DNA of 64,000 nt from Nostoc desertorum CM1-VF14 (GTDB taxonomy: Bacteria; Cyanobacteriota; Cyanobacteriia; Cyanobacteriales; Nostocaceae). The notes below the pieces were generated by a model, which was not told the DNA's origin, made no database searches, and saw only the letters and a list, made by a program, of their open reading frames with translations. The translations under genes were made by a program, and so were the position numbers. The stretch lies in NCBI GenBank assembly GCA_019359245.1, contig JAHHHR010000017.1, positions 1 through 64,000 on the forward strand, given 5' to 3'. This document shows, one piece after another, positions 25,413-34,701 of the stretch; the stretch's first letter is position 1; each line of letters begins with the position of its first letter.

Positions 25413-27950
25413 ATGAACTTAGATGATAAAGCTAAATTAGCTCAATATTCAGAGTGGAAACAGGAAGTTCTTCATAAGCAAGACTTTTTACAAAAAATTT
25501 CAGACAGAAATAACCATGTAATTGCAAAGCTACTATCTGAGAGTAAACCAATTAAACTTGAACTGGGAGCAGGAAAAGAGCGTCAATTAGAAGGATGGAC
25601 TACTATAGATATTAGTGGAGATTGTGATCTCGTTTTAGATTTGCGAAATCCGCTTATGTTTCCAGATGAAAGCGTTAGTGAAATATACTCTTCTCACGTA
25701 CTTGAACACTTCTTATATCCTTATGAAATGGCAGGTATTTTAAATGAATGTTATCGTATTTTGAAAAAAGGAGGAATTTTTAGTGTATGTGTACCTAATG
25801 CTCGAATATATATTGAAGCATATTTGAATAAAGAAAAATTTGATCCTGAAAGATACTGTCAATTTAAACCTGCATATCATTATAATTCCCCAATAGACTA
25901 TATAAATTATATTGCATATATGGCAGGTCATCACTTGCATTTGTTTGATGAAGATAACCTAATATCTGTTCTATCTCAAGCAGGGTTTAATAATGTTAGA
26001 TTGCGCGATTTTGATTCTAGCATTGATCTTGAAAGTAGAAGAGATGGTTCTATTTACGCAATAGCTGAAAAAACTTCATCAATAAGCATTGGTGTACATA
26101 AACAAGAAATGTTTATTAGCCCCAAAACCATAGAAATCAGCAATAGAGAACAAGAAATTGGCACTATGGATAATTCTGAGTCATTGGCATCATCAAAATT
26201 AATTTGTGTGGATTTAGGATGTGGAACTCATAAAGAAGAAGGTTTTATAGGAGTTGATGTTATTGCTGGAGATCAAGTTGATGTTATTGCTGATTTAAAT
26301 GGTCATTTTCCATTTCCTGATAATAGTGTTGATTTTATCAAAGCACATGATTTTATTGAGCATCTACCTGATAGGATTCATACCATGAACGAAATATGGA
26401 GAATCTGTAAACCAGATGCAATAATTGACATTAGTGTACCATCAACAGATGGAAGGGGAGCATTTCAAGATCCTACCCATGTCAGTTTTTGGAATATTAA
26501 TTCTTTTATGTATTATTGCCAAGAATTTCCTCTTTATTTAGCAGGTTGCCAAAGTCATTATGGTTTTAAGGGGGAATTTAGTATTGTTAGCATTGAAGAA
26601 AAACAGTCGGCACATCAAGTTATTCACGTTCATGCTGTATTAAAAGCAATAAAATCAGAAGAAAACAGTTATCAACTAAACTTTAAAAATATAAATCTAA
26701 TAATATTTCCTGATTGGAATCAATCTATAAATATAATATTTGAACAGATAGTAAATGTATGCCAAGCTATTATTGATCACCCCAAAAATAGTGATATTAC
26801 TTTACTTATTAATACCCAAAATACCAATCTAGAAGACGCACAATTTTTATTAGCAGATGTTTTAATGAATCTTTGCTATGATAAAAATACAGAAATGAAT
26901 AATGATAAATTACCAGAATTTAATTTACTAAATATCCATTCAACGGACGAATATAAAGGTTTGTTACCAGTTTTGTCCTCTAGAATTCTTTTAGAGTCTG
27001 AAAACAAAGAATTTATTAATCAAATAGGATTAGAACAGTTACCTTCTTGCACTTTAGAAGAATTCAAAAACGCTTCACTAGCTATATTAGATAAGCTACC
27101 ATACATACCACTACAAGAAAAAGAAAGTAGTTTATCCAAAGCTTATCAAAAATTTGCTGAACAGAAATTTGTTGAATCCGTCGAATTATTTCGACAAGCA
27201 ATCATTGGAAATCCTCAATTTGCTAATACTGGTTTGATTTCTTTGGCTCATAGCTTAATATTAGCTCTTGACTGGCAGGAAATTTCTAGAAATTTGCCGA
27301 CAGGTATTAACTATTTAGAAACTTCTGGATGGTTAAATTCTTTATATTTAGGGAAACCTGTTAACCAGGAAGCAAAACCTATTCCTTGGTACACTTATCC
27401 TGCTATAGAATTTATTGAAAATAAAATAAATACTAATTTTCGTGTTTTTGAATATGGCAGTGGTAATTCGTCTCTATGGTGGTCTGAAAGAGTAACACAA
27501 GTAATTTCTATGGAAAGTGATGCAAACTGGTTTGAATATATTAAAAAAAATATGCCTTCAAATGTAGAACTATATTTGATTGAAGATGATTTAAAATATG
27601 CTTCTGCTATTAACCAATATGAAGATCACTACTTTGATGTCATTATTATTGATGGTATCAATAGAAACCAGTGTGCTGAATTTGCCTTATCTAAAATAAA
27701 AGATCAGGGATTTATCATTTTTGATAACACAGACGATCACAGATACGCAGAAGGCGTTAAAAAATTACTAGAATCTGGATTTATAAGGATTGATTTTTAT
27801 GGAATGATTCCCAGCTATCTTTATAAAAACTGCACTTCCATCTTCTTTAAAGATATTAAGCTGTTATCAAGAGGAGGATTACCTAGTGAAAAACGCTCTT
27901 GTTTAGGAAGATCCTGCTTTCAGATTACCAGTCCTGTAATTGCAATTTAA
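25413..27950 (+). CDS. Protein with three SAM-methyltransferase-like domains and a TPR
   Basis: 845 residues. Domain 1 (about 45-220) begins LELGAGKERQLEGW; domain 2 (about 262-415) begins VDLGCGTHKEEGFIGVD. A shared module of about 130 residues, opening NLIIFPDW, starts near 426. A TPR-like stretch lies near 577-610, and a third SAM-like domain (about 676-830) has FEYGSGNSSLWW and ISMESD. Such multi-domain proteins accompany glycan or protein-glycosylation clusters. The next gene, 13 bases on, is a glycosyltransferase that carries the same IFPDW module, so the two probably act together. The start is backed by AAGGAGCAAC before the ATG. Substrate unknown. The low GC content compared with its neighbours is suggestive of transfer. 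Confidence 0.85.
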   Translation: MNLDDKAKLAQYSEWKQEVLHKQDFLQKISDRNNHVIAKLLSESKPIKLELGAGKERQLEGWTTIDISGDCDLVLDLRNPLMFPDESVSEIYSSHVLEHFLYPYEMAGILNECYRILKKGGIFSVCVPNARIYIEAYLNKEKFDPERYCQFKPAYHYNSPIDYINYIAYMAGHHLHLFDEDNLISVLSQAGFNNVRLRDFDSSIDLESRRDGSIYAIAEKTSSISIGVHKQEMFISPKTIEISNREQEIGTMDNSESLASSKLICVDLGCGTHKEEGFIGVDVIAGDQVDVIADLNGHFPFPDNSVDFIKAHDFIEHLPDRIHTMNEIWRICKPDAIIDISVPSTDGRGAFQDPTHVSFWNINSFMYYCQEFPLYLAGCQSHYGFKGEFSIVSIEEKQSAHQVIHVHAVLKAIKSEENSYQLNFKNINLIIFPDWNQSINIIFEQIVNVCQAIIDHPKNSDITLLINTQNTNLEDAQFLLADVLMNLCYDKNTEMNNDKLPEFNLLNIHSTDEYKGLLPVLSSRILLESENKEFINQIGLEQLPSCTLEEFKNASLAILDKLPYIPLQEKESSLSKAYQKFAEQKFVESVELFRQAIIGNPQFANTGLISLAHSLILALDWQEISRNLPTGINYLETSGWLNSLYLGKPVNQEAKPIPWYTYPAIEFIENKINTNFRVFEYGSGNSSLWWSERVTQVISMESDANWFEYIKKNMPSNVELYLIEDDLKYASAINQYEDHYFDVIIIDGINRNQCAEFALSKIKDQGFIIFDNTDDHRYAEGVKKLLESGFIRIDFYGMIPSYLYKNCTSIFFKDIKLLSRGGLPSEKRSCLGRSCFQITSPVIAI

Positions 27951-27963
27951 GAAGTAAAACTTT

Positions 27964-30093
27964 ATGAGTGAATGGCAATTAAAAACTCCAGTTTGTTTCA
28001 TCATTTTTAACCGTCCTGATGTAACAGAGCAAGTTTTTCAAAAAATTCGTCAAGCTAAACCCCCTAAATTATTAGTGGTAGCTGATGGATCAAGGACTGA
28101 TAAGCCTGGTGAAGCAGAAAAGTGTGCTGCTGCTAGAGCAATAATTAATCAAGTTGATTGGGAATGTGAAGTATTAACTAATTACTCTGATGTTAATTTA
28201 GGTTGTCGAAAAAGAGTTAGTAGTGGTTTATATTGGGTATTTTCTCAAGTTGAAGAAGCGATTATTTTAGAAGATGATTGTCTTCCTCACCCTAGCTTCT
28301 TCCGCTTTTGTGAAGAGTTATTAGAAAACTATCGTCATAATTCCAGAATCATGTTGATTTCTGGACAGAATCTCCAGTTTGGACAAAAAGCACGAAATTA
28401 TAGTTATTATTTTTCTCGTTATAACCATTGTTGGGGATGGGCTACTTGGAAAAGAGCATGGCAATATTATGATGATACTATGGCACTTTGGCCTCAAGTG
28501 AGAGATGAAAATTGGCTATTTGATATTCTCCAAGATGAACAAGCATTTAGATACTGGTCAGCAACTTTCCAAGGTATGTATGAAGGATTTGATACTTGGG
28601 ATTATCCTTGGCTATTTGCTTGTTATATAAATCAAGGTTTAAGTGTTTTACCAAATATAAATTTAGTTTCTAATATCGGTTTTGGAAAAGAAGGAACTCA
28701 TGCAACAGATTCAAATAGTATCCTATCTAATATACCTGTTGAAGAAATACAGTTTCCCTTAAAACATCCCCCTTTTATAATCAGAGATACCCTAGCAGAT
28801 AATTTTACTGAAAGAACTTTTTATAGTGGAACTTTAGCTAAAAAGGAACAGGCTATTAATATCACAGAATTATTGAATAATTCTCTTAATTTACTGGTTA
28901 ATAATATAAATAAAATAAATCTCCAAAATACAACTTTAGTAACCATATCCTCTGTAGATATAGAACTCACTTTACTGAGTTTAGTAATTTCTAATTTAAA
29001 CGCAACCTTCAATAGAGTATTATTTTTTACATTTGAGGAAATTGATCAAAGATATCTGAAACTTTTCCCACAATTAGAAGTTATTAAAATTCCTCCTATA
29101 AGGAGTTTAGTTGAATATAGCCGATTTGTTATCAAAGAGCTTAATTCATTTATAGATACTGAATTTTGCTTAGTTACACAAGGAGATGGTTTTATTATCA
29201 ATCCTCAACTGTGGTCAGAAGAATTTTTAAATTATGATTATATTGCTGCGCCTTGGCGTAAGCAAACTCATCTAGTTAATTCTCAAGGTAAAACTGTAGA
29301 TATACTTGACTTTACTAAAAATAGAGTAGGCAATGGTGGTTTTTCCCTAAGAAGTAAAAAGTTACTAGAAGTATCTTCACAGTTAGATTTTGATAACCTA
29401 AAAACATCTTCGTTATCAGAAGATTTGATTATCTGCCATTATTTTCATGACTGGTTTAAAGATCAAGATATTAAATTTGCACCTTTAGAAATAGCTGTTA
29501 AATTTAGTTTTGAGCAACCCATAGAAGAACTTGACAACTTTTCTTGGGAAAATACTTTTGGATTTCATGGAAAAACTTCTCTTATTCCTGTCTTAAATAA
29601 ATTATTTCAAGATTTTAATTTAGATTGTACTTCAGAAAAACAGCAAAACAGCAATTTTATAAATGATTTTAAATTGAAGGAAATAAATATAGTCATTTTC
29701 CCAGATTGGTCAGTAGATGAAGACAATTTAGGTGTTGAAATACAACAAGTTATTCAAAGTATAGCTACTCACCCAGATAAGAGCAAAATTACACTTTTAA
29801 TTGATACCAGCGATACTTCGGGTGAAGAAACCGATATTTTTCTAGCGGCTATAGCTATGAATCTAATGATGGAAGAAGAAATAGATATAACTGAGGAGTT
29901 AACAATTTCCTTAATAGTTGATTTGACGGAAATTCAGTGGCAAACTTTACTCCCTCTTATTAATGCGAGAATTTGTTTAAAACATGAAAATCAAAAGATA
30001 ATTATCGGCAAACAAGTAGAGGAAATTCCTTCCTATTCTCTGAATAGTTTAAAGGAAGTAAGTCCAGCACAGTTTTTTTCAGCTAGGAAATAG
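27964..30093 (+). CDS. Bifunctional glycosyltransferase (GT2-like plus DUF5672)
   Basis: 709 residues. The N-terminal part is a GT-A type transferase (PVCFIIFNRPDVTEQVF, then ILEDDCLPHPSFFRF with the metal-binding acidic motif, WGWATWKRAWQYYD). Residues about 320-540 match DUF5672, another transferase-like domain (FCLVTQGDGFIINP, AAPWRK, GNGGFSLRS). The C-terminal module from about 572 (NIVIFPDWSVDED) is the same as in the preceding methyltransferase protein. It lies in the same operon, 13 bases after it. Beyond the stop, the +1 frame continues as a TPR-like peptide, so the gene may have been longer. Acceptor not known. Confidence 0.85.
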   Translation: MSEWQLKTPVCFIIFNRPDVTEQVFQKIRQAKPPKLLVVADGSRTDKPGEAEKCAAARAIINQVDWECEVLTNYSDVNLGCRKRVSSGLYWVFSQVEEAIILEDDCLPHPSFFRFCEELLENYRHNSRIMLISGQNLQFGQKARNYSYYFSRYNHCWGWATWKRAWQYYDDTMALWPQVRDENWLFDILQDEQAFRYWSATFQGMYEGFDTWDYPWLFACYINQGLSVLPNINLVSNIGFGKEGTHATDSNSILSNIPVEEIQFPLKHPPFIIRDTLADNFTERTFYSGTLAKKEQAINITELLNNSLNLLVNNINKINLQNTTLVTISSVDIELTLLSLVISNLNATFNRVLFFTFEEIDQRYLKLFPQLEVIKIPPIRSLVEYSRFVIKELNSFIDTEFCLVTQGDGFIINPQLWSEEFLNYDYIAAPWRKQTHLVNSQGKTVDILDFTKNRVGNGGFSLRSKKLLEVSSQLDFDNLKTSSLSEDLIICHYFHDWFKDQDIKFAPLEIAVKFSFEQPIEELDNFSWENTFGFHGKTSLIPVLNKLFQDFNLDCTSEKQQNSNFINDFKLKEINIVIFPDWSVDEDNLGVEIQQVIQSIATHPDKSKITLLIDTSDTSGEETDIFLAAIAMNLMMEEEIDITEELTISLIVDLTEIQWQTLLPLINARICLKHENQKIIIGKQVEEIPSYSLNSLKEVSPAQFFSARK

Positions 30094-30200
30094 TTTATTT
30101 GGTCAAGGTAAATATCAGGAAGCAATTGAAAAGTATCAAAAATTTGAGCAAATTCAAATTTTCCGTTAATCCATAGAGGTAGACTTTGCTTGTATAGTAG
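30080..30200. pseudogene. Gene-end remnants: TPR-like frame and SPINDLY C-terminal similarity
   Basis: Past the T7 run at 30072-30079, a frame different from the glycosyltransferase reads GNSLFGQGKYQEAIEKY and stops at 30169, a good TPR helix pair. In the opposite strand, 30150-30190 matches bases 30430-30470, the codons for PLWNGKKF near the C-terminus of the OGT-like gene. Both readings cannot be functional. The spacer looks like the scar of a shuffled TPR-glycosyltransferase gene. Confidence 0.45.
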
Positions 30201-30374
30201 CGAATTAATAGCGCTTCTTGTATCCTGCGGGAAGCCGCTATCGCTACCCGTCTATAGAAGGAATACACTATGACCTCGCTTCCATTCCTCTGTCTTAAAA
30301 GGAAAGAAGCTTTGAATCTTACTGCCCTTCCCTTGTAGGGAAGGGGCTGGGGGTTAGGTCTCTATTCCATGTAA
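30201..30374. other. Spacer with a dispersed GCGGGAAGCCGC repeat
   Basis: Contains a palindromic dispersed repeat (about 30210-30252, around CCTGCGGGAAGCCGCTATCG) and a GAAGGG/CCCTTC stretch. It separates the convergent glycosyltransferase and OGT-like genes, with no gene visible. Confidence 0.5.
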
Positions 30375-32567
30375 TTAAGAACCGCTATAGTTCTGCCACA
30401 TCTGCTGATAGGCATTTTCCATTTCACGGGCGAATTTCTTACCATTCCACAGAGGTGATGTTTGCCTTGACTGTCGCAGTTTCCACACAATTTGTTGTCT
30501 TAATTTCTCATCTTTACCTAACTTCACACCCCATTCTACATACTCTTCATCACTCCAAGCTAAACCTTCAGTTACACCTACATTCATCATCATTGTGTAG
30601 CTATTACGGGCTGCAAATTGTTCTCCTACTCTGGTGACTATGGGGATACCCATCCATAATGTTTCTAGGGTTGTAGTTGCACCGTTGTAGGGATAAGTAT
30701 CTAAAACAACATCAGCAATTGCTAAATTGGCACGATGTTCTGTGTTTAAAGGTGTAGAAGGTAGAAACCTTAAGCAGTTCAAATCAACCCCTTCAGCTTC
30801 AGCAATTGGCCTAATAAAATCTTGTAAATCTTGATGATTACTGCGATGACTTTTGAGCAAAAAATAACTATTAGGAACTTGTTTTATAATCTGCATTTGT
30901 AACCGGATATTATAGGGATTACGTTTTACTCCAGTTTGGGAACTAAAATAAATAATCCCATCATCAGGAATATTTAAAGATTCTCTGCTGATAGTTGGTG
31001 TTCCTACAGTAAAGCCATCAATACCAATATAATTTTGAGGTAGTCGCCAAATCTTTTCAGTATAATAATCTTGTGCTGATTCTGGTAACACATAGTTATC
31101 AGCAATAAAATAGTCAACTGTTGGGAAACCAGTCCCATCATAGCCTAACCAAGTAACTTGAATTGGTGCCGGTTTGAGGGCTAGAATAGCACAGTTTCCA
31201 TAGGAAGTTAAACTATCTAGATCAACTAATATATCTATTTCATCTTGGTTAATTTTATTTGCAACTGTAGCTATTGGAAGAGAGCCTTGATAAAAACGAT
31301 CACCAAATTCATTTTTATAAGCTTGTTGTTGTGGATCTTGAGAAATCTCGCCTAAAGAATATAAATAAATATCAAATTGTTGCTGATCATGATATTTTAA
31401 TAACCACCAAGCTAGAAAACCAACAGAATGAGTACGGAAACAGCTTGATAAATAACCTATTCTTAGAGGGCGATCATTCAAAGAAGGACGGGGTGAAAGA
31501 AAACGTTGCTGATAAGTGCTGATATATTCAGGAAAGTTCTTTGATATCATTTGTTGACATAAAGCAGCTATTCTATTGCGAATTAATCTATTTTCATGTG
31601 GATTATCTTCCATATATAGTAAAAAAGCACCAACAGCTAAAATTTGCACTAAACTTTCGCTGTCTATTTGACTTATGACAAGATTAGATAAAAACAGTTT
31701 ATGTTTTTGGTAAGCTTGAACTGATTTTTCCCAACTCTGACAAGAAGTTAAAAATGCTTCTAGTAGAAATTGAGTACCAAGTATTTGGTCAATGGGTTCT
31801 TGAGAAATTTCTAAATATTTGTTTGCCCAATAAATAGACTCTTTAGTATAATCTAGTCCTAGCCTTTGTAGGGGAGAAATAATTTTTCTAATACAATCTA
31901 AATTGTTAGGCTCTAGCCGAAGCGCAATTTTTGCAAAATAAATTGACATATGCTGGTAATGAAAATAATGATAAGCATCAGCTTTATCTATTAATAATTT
32001 AATAATGGTTTCAGAAGTTGATAAATAAGGTACAAATGCTTCCAACAATTTATCTATAAAGGGAGGAGGACTAACTGGATCAAGATGAACTAATTTTTCA
32101 ATTACTTTAACTAACAAATTTTCATCAAAAATAGGGGCTTCTGTTAGTTGACATATAGTTTCAACTAATTGGCTAATATTCATTTCTAGGTCATGAATTT
32201 TTAAGTCAATGTTTAGATCGATTATTTTTAGAATATTATTAATATCATTAGGTAGGAATTCTTTAATATGTTGACGAACTGCCCAAACTAGTTGATAGTT
32301 AGAATCAGCTTCTTGTTGTTGAGCAGCATTTAATAAAATATCCGTTAATTGTTGCAGCCATTGTTCTGATTCTTCTTCTCCAAATTCAAGAAATGGGGTC
32401 ATCCATGTAATCTGAGCTTCTTCTTCTCTTCCGTCTAATAATAAAGCTAATCCTAAATACCAATAATTGGAAACTTCTCTAGGCTTTTCAATAATATTTT
32501 GCTCATATTCTTCAATGATTAATAAGGTTGGTTTAGAAGAAATTCGGTCATTTAGCTGGGTAGTCAT
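30375..32567 (-). CDS. SPINDLY / O-GlcNAc-transferase-like glycosyltransferase (GT41) with helical TPR-like N-terminus
   Basis: 730 residues. The N-terminal half is alpha-helical with TPR-like units (AKIALRLEPNNLDCIRKI). The GT41 catalytic part begins near 365: LRIGYLSSCFRTHSVGF, DILVDLDSLTSYGN, APIQVTWLGYDGT, then NPYNIRLQMQI, LDTYPYNGATTT and FAARNSYTM. GT41 enzymes transfer a sugar (GlcNAc or Fuc) to Ser/Thr of proteins. The gene follows two pilin-like genes on the same strand, so pilin subunits are natural substrates. This is inferred from context only. The first 13 codons are duplicated in the pilin spacer at 33304-33343. A hairpin lies between it and the pilin gene. Confidence 0.87.
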   Translation of the reverse strand: MTTQLNDRISSKPTLLIIEEYEQNIIEKPREVSNYWYLGLALLLDGREEEAQITWMTPFLEFGEEESEQWLQQLTDILLNAAQQQEADSNYQLVWAVRQHIKEFLPNDINNILKIIDLNIDLKIHDLEMNISQLVETICQLTEAPIFDENLLVKVIEKLVHLDPVSPPPFIDKLLEAFVPYLSTSETIIKLLIDKADAYHYFHYQHMSIYFAKIALRLEPNNLDCIRKIISPLQRLGLDYTKESIYWANKYLEISQEPIDQILGTQFLLEAFLTSCQSWEKSVQAYQKHKLFLSNLVISQIDSESLVQILAVGAFLLYMEDNPHENRLIRNRIAALCQQMISKNFPEYISTYQQRFLSPRPSLNDRPLRIGYLSSCFRTHSVGFLAWWLLKYHDQQQFDIYLYSLGEISQDPQQQAYKNEFGDRFYQGSLPIATVANKINQDEIDILVDLDSLTSYGNCAILALKPAPIQVTWLGYDGTGFPTVDYFIADNYVLPESAQDYYTEKIWRLPQNYIGIDGFTVGTPTISRESLNIPDDGIIYFSSQTGVKRNPYNIRLQMQIIKQVPNSYFLLKSHRSNHQDLQDFIRPIAEAEGVDLNCLRFLPSTPLNTEHRANLAIADVVLDTYPYNGATTTLETLWMGIPIVTRVGEQFAARNSYTMMMNVGVTEGLAWSDEEYVEWGVKLGKDEKLRQQIVWKLRQSRQTSPLWNGKKFAREMENAYQQMWQNYSGS

Positions 32568-32649
32568 AATTGAAAACCTTTAACTTGTTTTGAAATTTAT
32601 TACTAAGGAAGATTAAAGCTGATTTCAAATAAGCTTCAAAATCAAAAGC

Positions 32650-32672
32650 AGGGGTTAACGGTGTTAACCCCT
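32650..32672 (-). terminator. 10-bp hairpin after the proximal pilin gene
   Basis: AGGGGTTAAC, loop GGT, GTTAACCCCT. On the coding strand it is followed by GCTTTTGATTTTG. It sits between the pilin stop and the OGT-like start, so it may reduce read-through into the transferase. Confidence 0.65.
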
Positions 32673-32751
32673 ACATGATGTGAGAAAATTACATAAAAAT
32701 GCTACATCAGGTGTAATTGATCTAGCATTTACAAATATAAAGTATTAAACT

Positions 32752-33264
32752 CTATCTCATGTCTTGACCAGCGGCACAGCTTGCACCAGCAGCAGCAGTT
32801 AGTGTAACTGTAGGAGCAGCAGCACTAACTCCAGTTGTCTGACAAGCAGCAGCATCAGTTTGTCCAGTTGTGAGAATTGCAACACCACCAGCAAAGCTTT
32901 TGAGAGACGTTGCATCCTTAGCTAGTGCGGTAAAAAGAGTACTGGTGCTACTTGCGTTGGAGATTGTGTAATCATAATGAGGGGTTGTCGTCGGAATACC
33001 AATTTCCAGAGCGCCAATATTGCTAGCAAACGATGCATTCTCAATCCGGTAAGACTGTTGCGCTCTGTTAACTGAACCAACGTAGGTTTTAGCTTCAGAT
33101 TGTTTAGCTTTTGCTGCTTGGTTAAGGAAAGAAGGTAGAGCGATCGCAGATAAAATACCGATGATAATAATTACTACTAGTAATTCAATGAGTGTAAAAC
33201 CTTCATTTTCGTTCTTCTTGTTGAGGATGTGTTGAAGAAATTTAGCTTTTAGTTCGGTCTTCAT
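32752..33264 (-). CDS. Type IV pilin-like protein (PilA family), proximal copy
   Basis: 170 residues with a class III signal. The cytoplasmic leader MKTELKAKFLQHILNKKNEN ends in EG, and cleavage before FTLIELLVV would give F1 and E5. The hydrophobic helix (LLVVIIIIGILSAIALPSFL) anchors and polymerises the pilin. The mature domain is rich in Ala, Ser and Thr and holds two cysteines near its C-terminus (AACQTTG, ASCAAG) that can form the disulfide loop. These pilins mediate motility, adhesion or DNA uptake. It is nearly identical to the distal copy, and precedes the OGT-like gene. Confidence 0.93.
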   Translation of the reverse strand: MKTELKAKFLQHILNKKNENEGFTLIELLVVIIIIGILSAIALPSFLNQAAKAKQSEAKTYVGSVNRAQQSYRIENASFASNIGALEIGIPTTTPHYDYTISNASSTSTLFTALAKDATSLKSFAGGVAILTTGQTDAAACQTTGVSAAAPTVTLTAAAGASCAAGQDMR

Positions 33265-33303
33265 TAGTGTTTACCCTGGGGTAGGAAATATTTGTTTATA
33301 AAG

Positions 33304-33343
33304 TTGGTTTAGAAGAAATTCGATCATTTAGCTGGGTAGCCAT
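33304..33343 (-). pseudogene. Vestigial 5' end of the OGT-like gene between the pilin copies
   Basis: Reads MATQLNDRISSKPT in the minus strand, against MTTQLNDRISSKPT at the real gene start (32567). It is a 13-codon relic carried by the duplication, followed directly by the leader of the proximal pilin gene. Confidence 0.9.
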
Positions 33344-33425
33344 AATTGAAAACCTTGAACTTATTTTGAAATTTATTACTAAGGGGAATTAAATCTGATT
33401 TCAAATAAGCTTCAAAATCAAAGGC

Positions 33426-33448
33426 AGGGGTTAACGGTGTTAACCCCT
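33426..33448 (-). terminator. 10-bp hairpin after the distal pilin gene
   Basis: The duplicate of the hairpin at 32650, with an identical 10-bp stem and GGT loop. It lies after the stop of the distal pilin copy. Confidence 0.6.
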
Positions 33449-33527
33449 ACATTATGTGAGAAAATTATATAAAAATGCTACATCAGGTGTAATTGATCTA
33501 GCATTTACAAATATAAAGTTTAATACT

Positions 33528-34043
33528 TTATCTCATGTTGTTAGCTTCACTCGCACAGCTTCCACCAGCAGTAGCACTTAGTGTTACTGCTGGAGCAGCA
33601 GCACTAACTCCAGTTGTCTGACAAGCAGCAGCAGAAGTTTGTCCAGTTCCAAGAATAACAACACCACCAGCAAAGCTTTTGAGAGACGTTGCATCCTTAG
33701 CTAGTGCGGTAAAAAGAGTACTGGTGCTACTTGCGCCGCCGATTGCGTAATTATAGTGAGGGGTTGTCGTCGGAATACCAATTTCCAGAGCGCCAATATC
33801 GCTAGCAAACGACGTATTCTCAATCCGATAAGACTGTTGCGCTCTGTTAACTGAACCAACGTAGGTTTTCGCTTCAGATTGTTTAGCTTTTGCTGCTTGG
33901 TTTAAGAAAGAAGGTAGAGCGATCGCAGATAAAATACCGATGATAATAATTACTACTAGTAATTCAATGAGTGTAAAACCTTCATTTTCATTCTTCTTGT
34001 TGAGGATGTGTTGAAGAAATTTAGCTTTTAGTTCGGTCTTCAT
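33528..34043 (-). CDS. Type IV pilin-like protein (PilA family), distal copy
   Basis: 171 residues, near-identical to the proximal copy for the first 70 residues and about 85-90% alike overall. Differences concentrate in the surface domain (for example YNYAIGGASS versus YDYTISNASS, and CASEANNMR at the end). The same leader and FTLIE processing site are present. The two cysteines remain. It is transcribed first, so it probably has the original promoter. The divergence in the exposed domain may be functional, as with variant pilins, but there is no recombination signal other than the duplication itself. Confidence 0.93.
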   Translation of the reverse strand: MKTELKAKFLQHILNKKNENEGFTLIELLVVIIIIGILSAIALPSFLNQAAKAKQSEAKTYVGSVNRAQQSYRIENTSFASDIGALEIGIPTTTPHYNYAIGGASSTSTLFTALAKDATSLKSFAGGVVILGTGQTSAAACQTTGVSAAAPAVTLSATAGGSCASEANNMR

Positions 34044-34177
34044 AAGTGTTTACCCTGGGGTAGGAAGTGTTTGTTTGTTCTAGATATAACTTACCCACCT
34101 GCGATCGCTTTCCTATCACCTTGAGAAAAAAAGTTTTGGGAGATGCGGTTACACAATCCAAAATCCTTGCATTCAAA

Positions 34178-34201
34178 AGCCCCTGATGTATACCAGGGGC
34201 T
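34178..34201 (-). terminator. 8-bp GC-rich hairpin after the Uma2 gene
   Basis: AGCCCCTG and CAGGGGCT flank an eight-base loop; on the minus strand the stem is followed by TTTTGAATG. It lies 36 bases past the Uma2 stop and before the distal pilin promoter region. Confidence 0.7.
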
Positions 34202-34236
34202 AGATTCTCAATTTTGTTTGTGAGAGTGAGAGTGCT

Positions 34237-34701
34237 TTATTCAAATTCAGGTGGCCACAGTTCTGATATCGCCATTTCCCAACCTGGTAGCAAGTCCGGT
34301 AATGTAAGTGTGTTTCCATTTTCCAATACCACTGGAGTTTGGTTTAATCGGTAAACCGTTACTGTTAATTTGTCAGGGTCAATTAGTATGCCGACTACAG
34401 ACCCAAGTTGCAAAAATAGCTGAACCTTCTCTTCAAGCGGTTTGATTCTGTCGCTTCTAGATTTAATCTCAACCATCAAGTCTGGAACCAACTCTACAAA
34501 GTCGCGCTTGTCCTTCTTCAGCCGATCCGCCCGAACAAAAGACACATCAGGCGATCGCACATTTCTTTTTTCCAAGTCATCCTCTTCTATATTCGGTAAG
34601 ATAAACTTTGCACCAGAACCAGTTACACGCCCTACTTTGCGTAACATAGCCCAGATATTTAAGAAAGTACTCAACCGAGCGCTAGCATTTATCCAAGCCA
34701 T
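34237..34701 (-). pseudogene. Uma2-family (DUF820) endonuclease-like protein, 5'-truncated
   Basis: 154 residues. The PD-(D/E)XK-like core is visible: RSPDVSFVRADRL, LVPDLMVEIKSRSD (the ExK), LEEKVQLFLQLGSVVGILIDP. Full members start about 30-40 residues earlier, before the first strand, but here the sequence joins abruptly at 34701 to an unrelated Rpn gene fragment on the other strand. The start MAWINASARL is probably accidental. Uma2 proteins are multicopy cyanobacterial nuclease-fold proteins; another is at 47678-48457. It may still be expressed but likely lacks an intact fold. Confidence 0.7.

Larger units (their letters stand above)
32528..34078. repeat. Tandem duplication of about 776 bp containing a pilin gene
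   Basis: Two adjacent copies (about 32528-33303 and 33304-34078) share the pilin gene, its leader, the downstream hairpin and the first codons of the OGT-like gene. They differ only by scattered substitutions and three extra bases. The copy junction falls inside the OGT-like coding sequence, proving the ancestral order was pilin then OGT. Confidence 0.9.

Noticed and set aside
34442..34699. N-terminal extension of the Rpn fragment
   Set aside because: Here the frame is antisense to the Uma2 gene and has no family similarity; only the part from 34700 is real.
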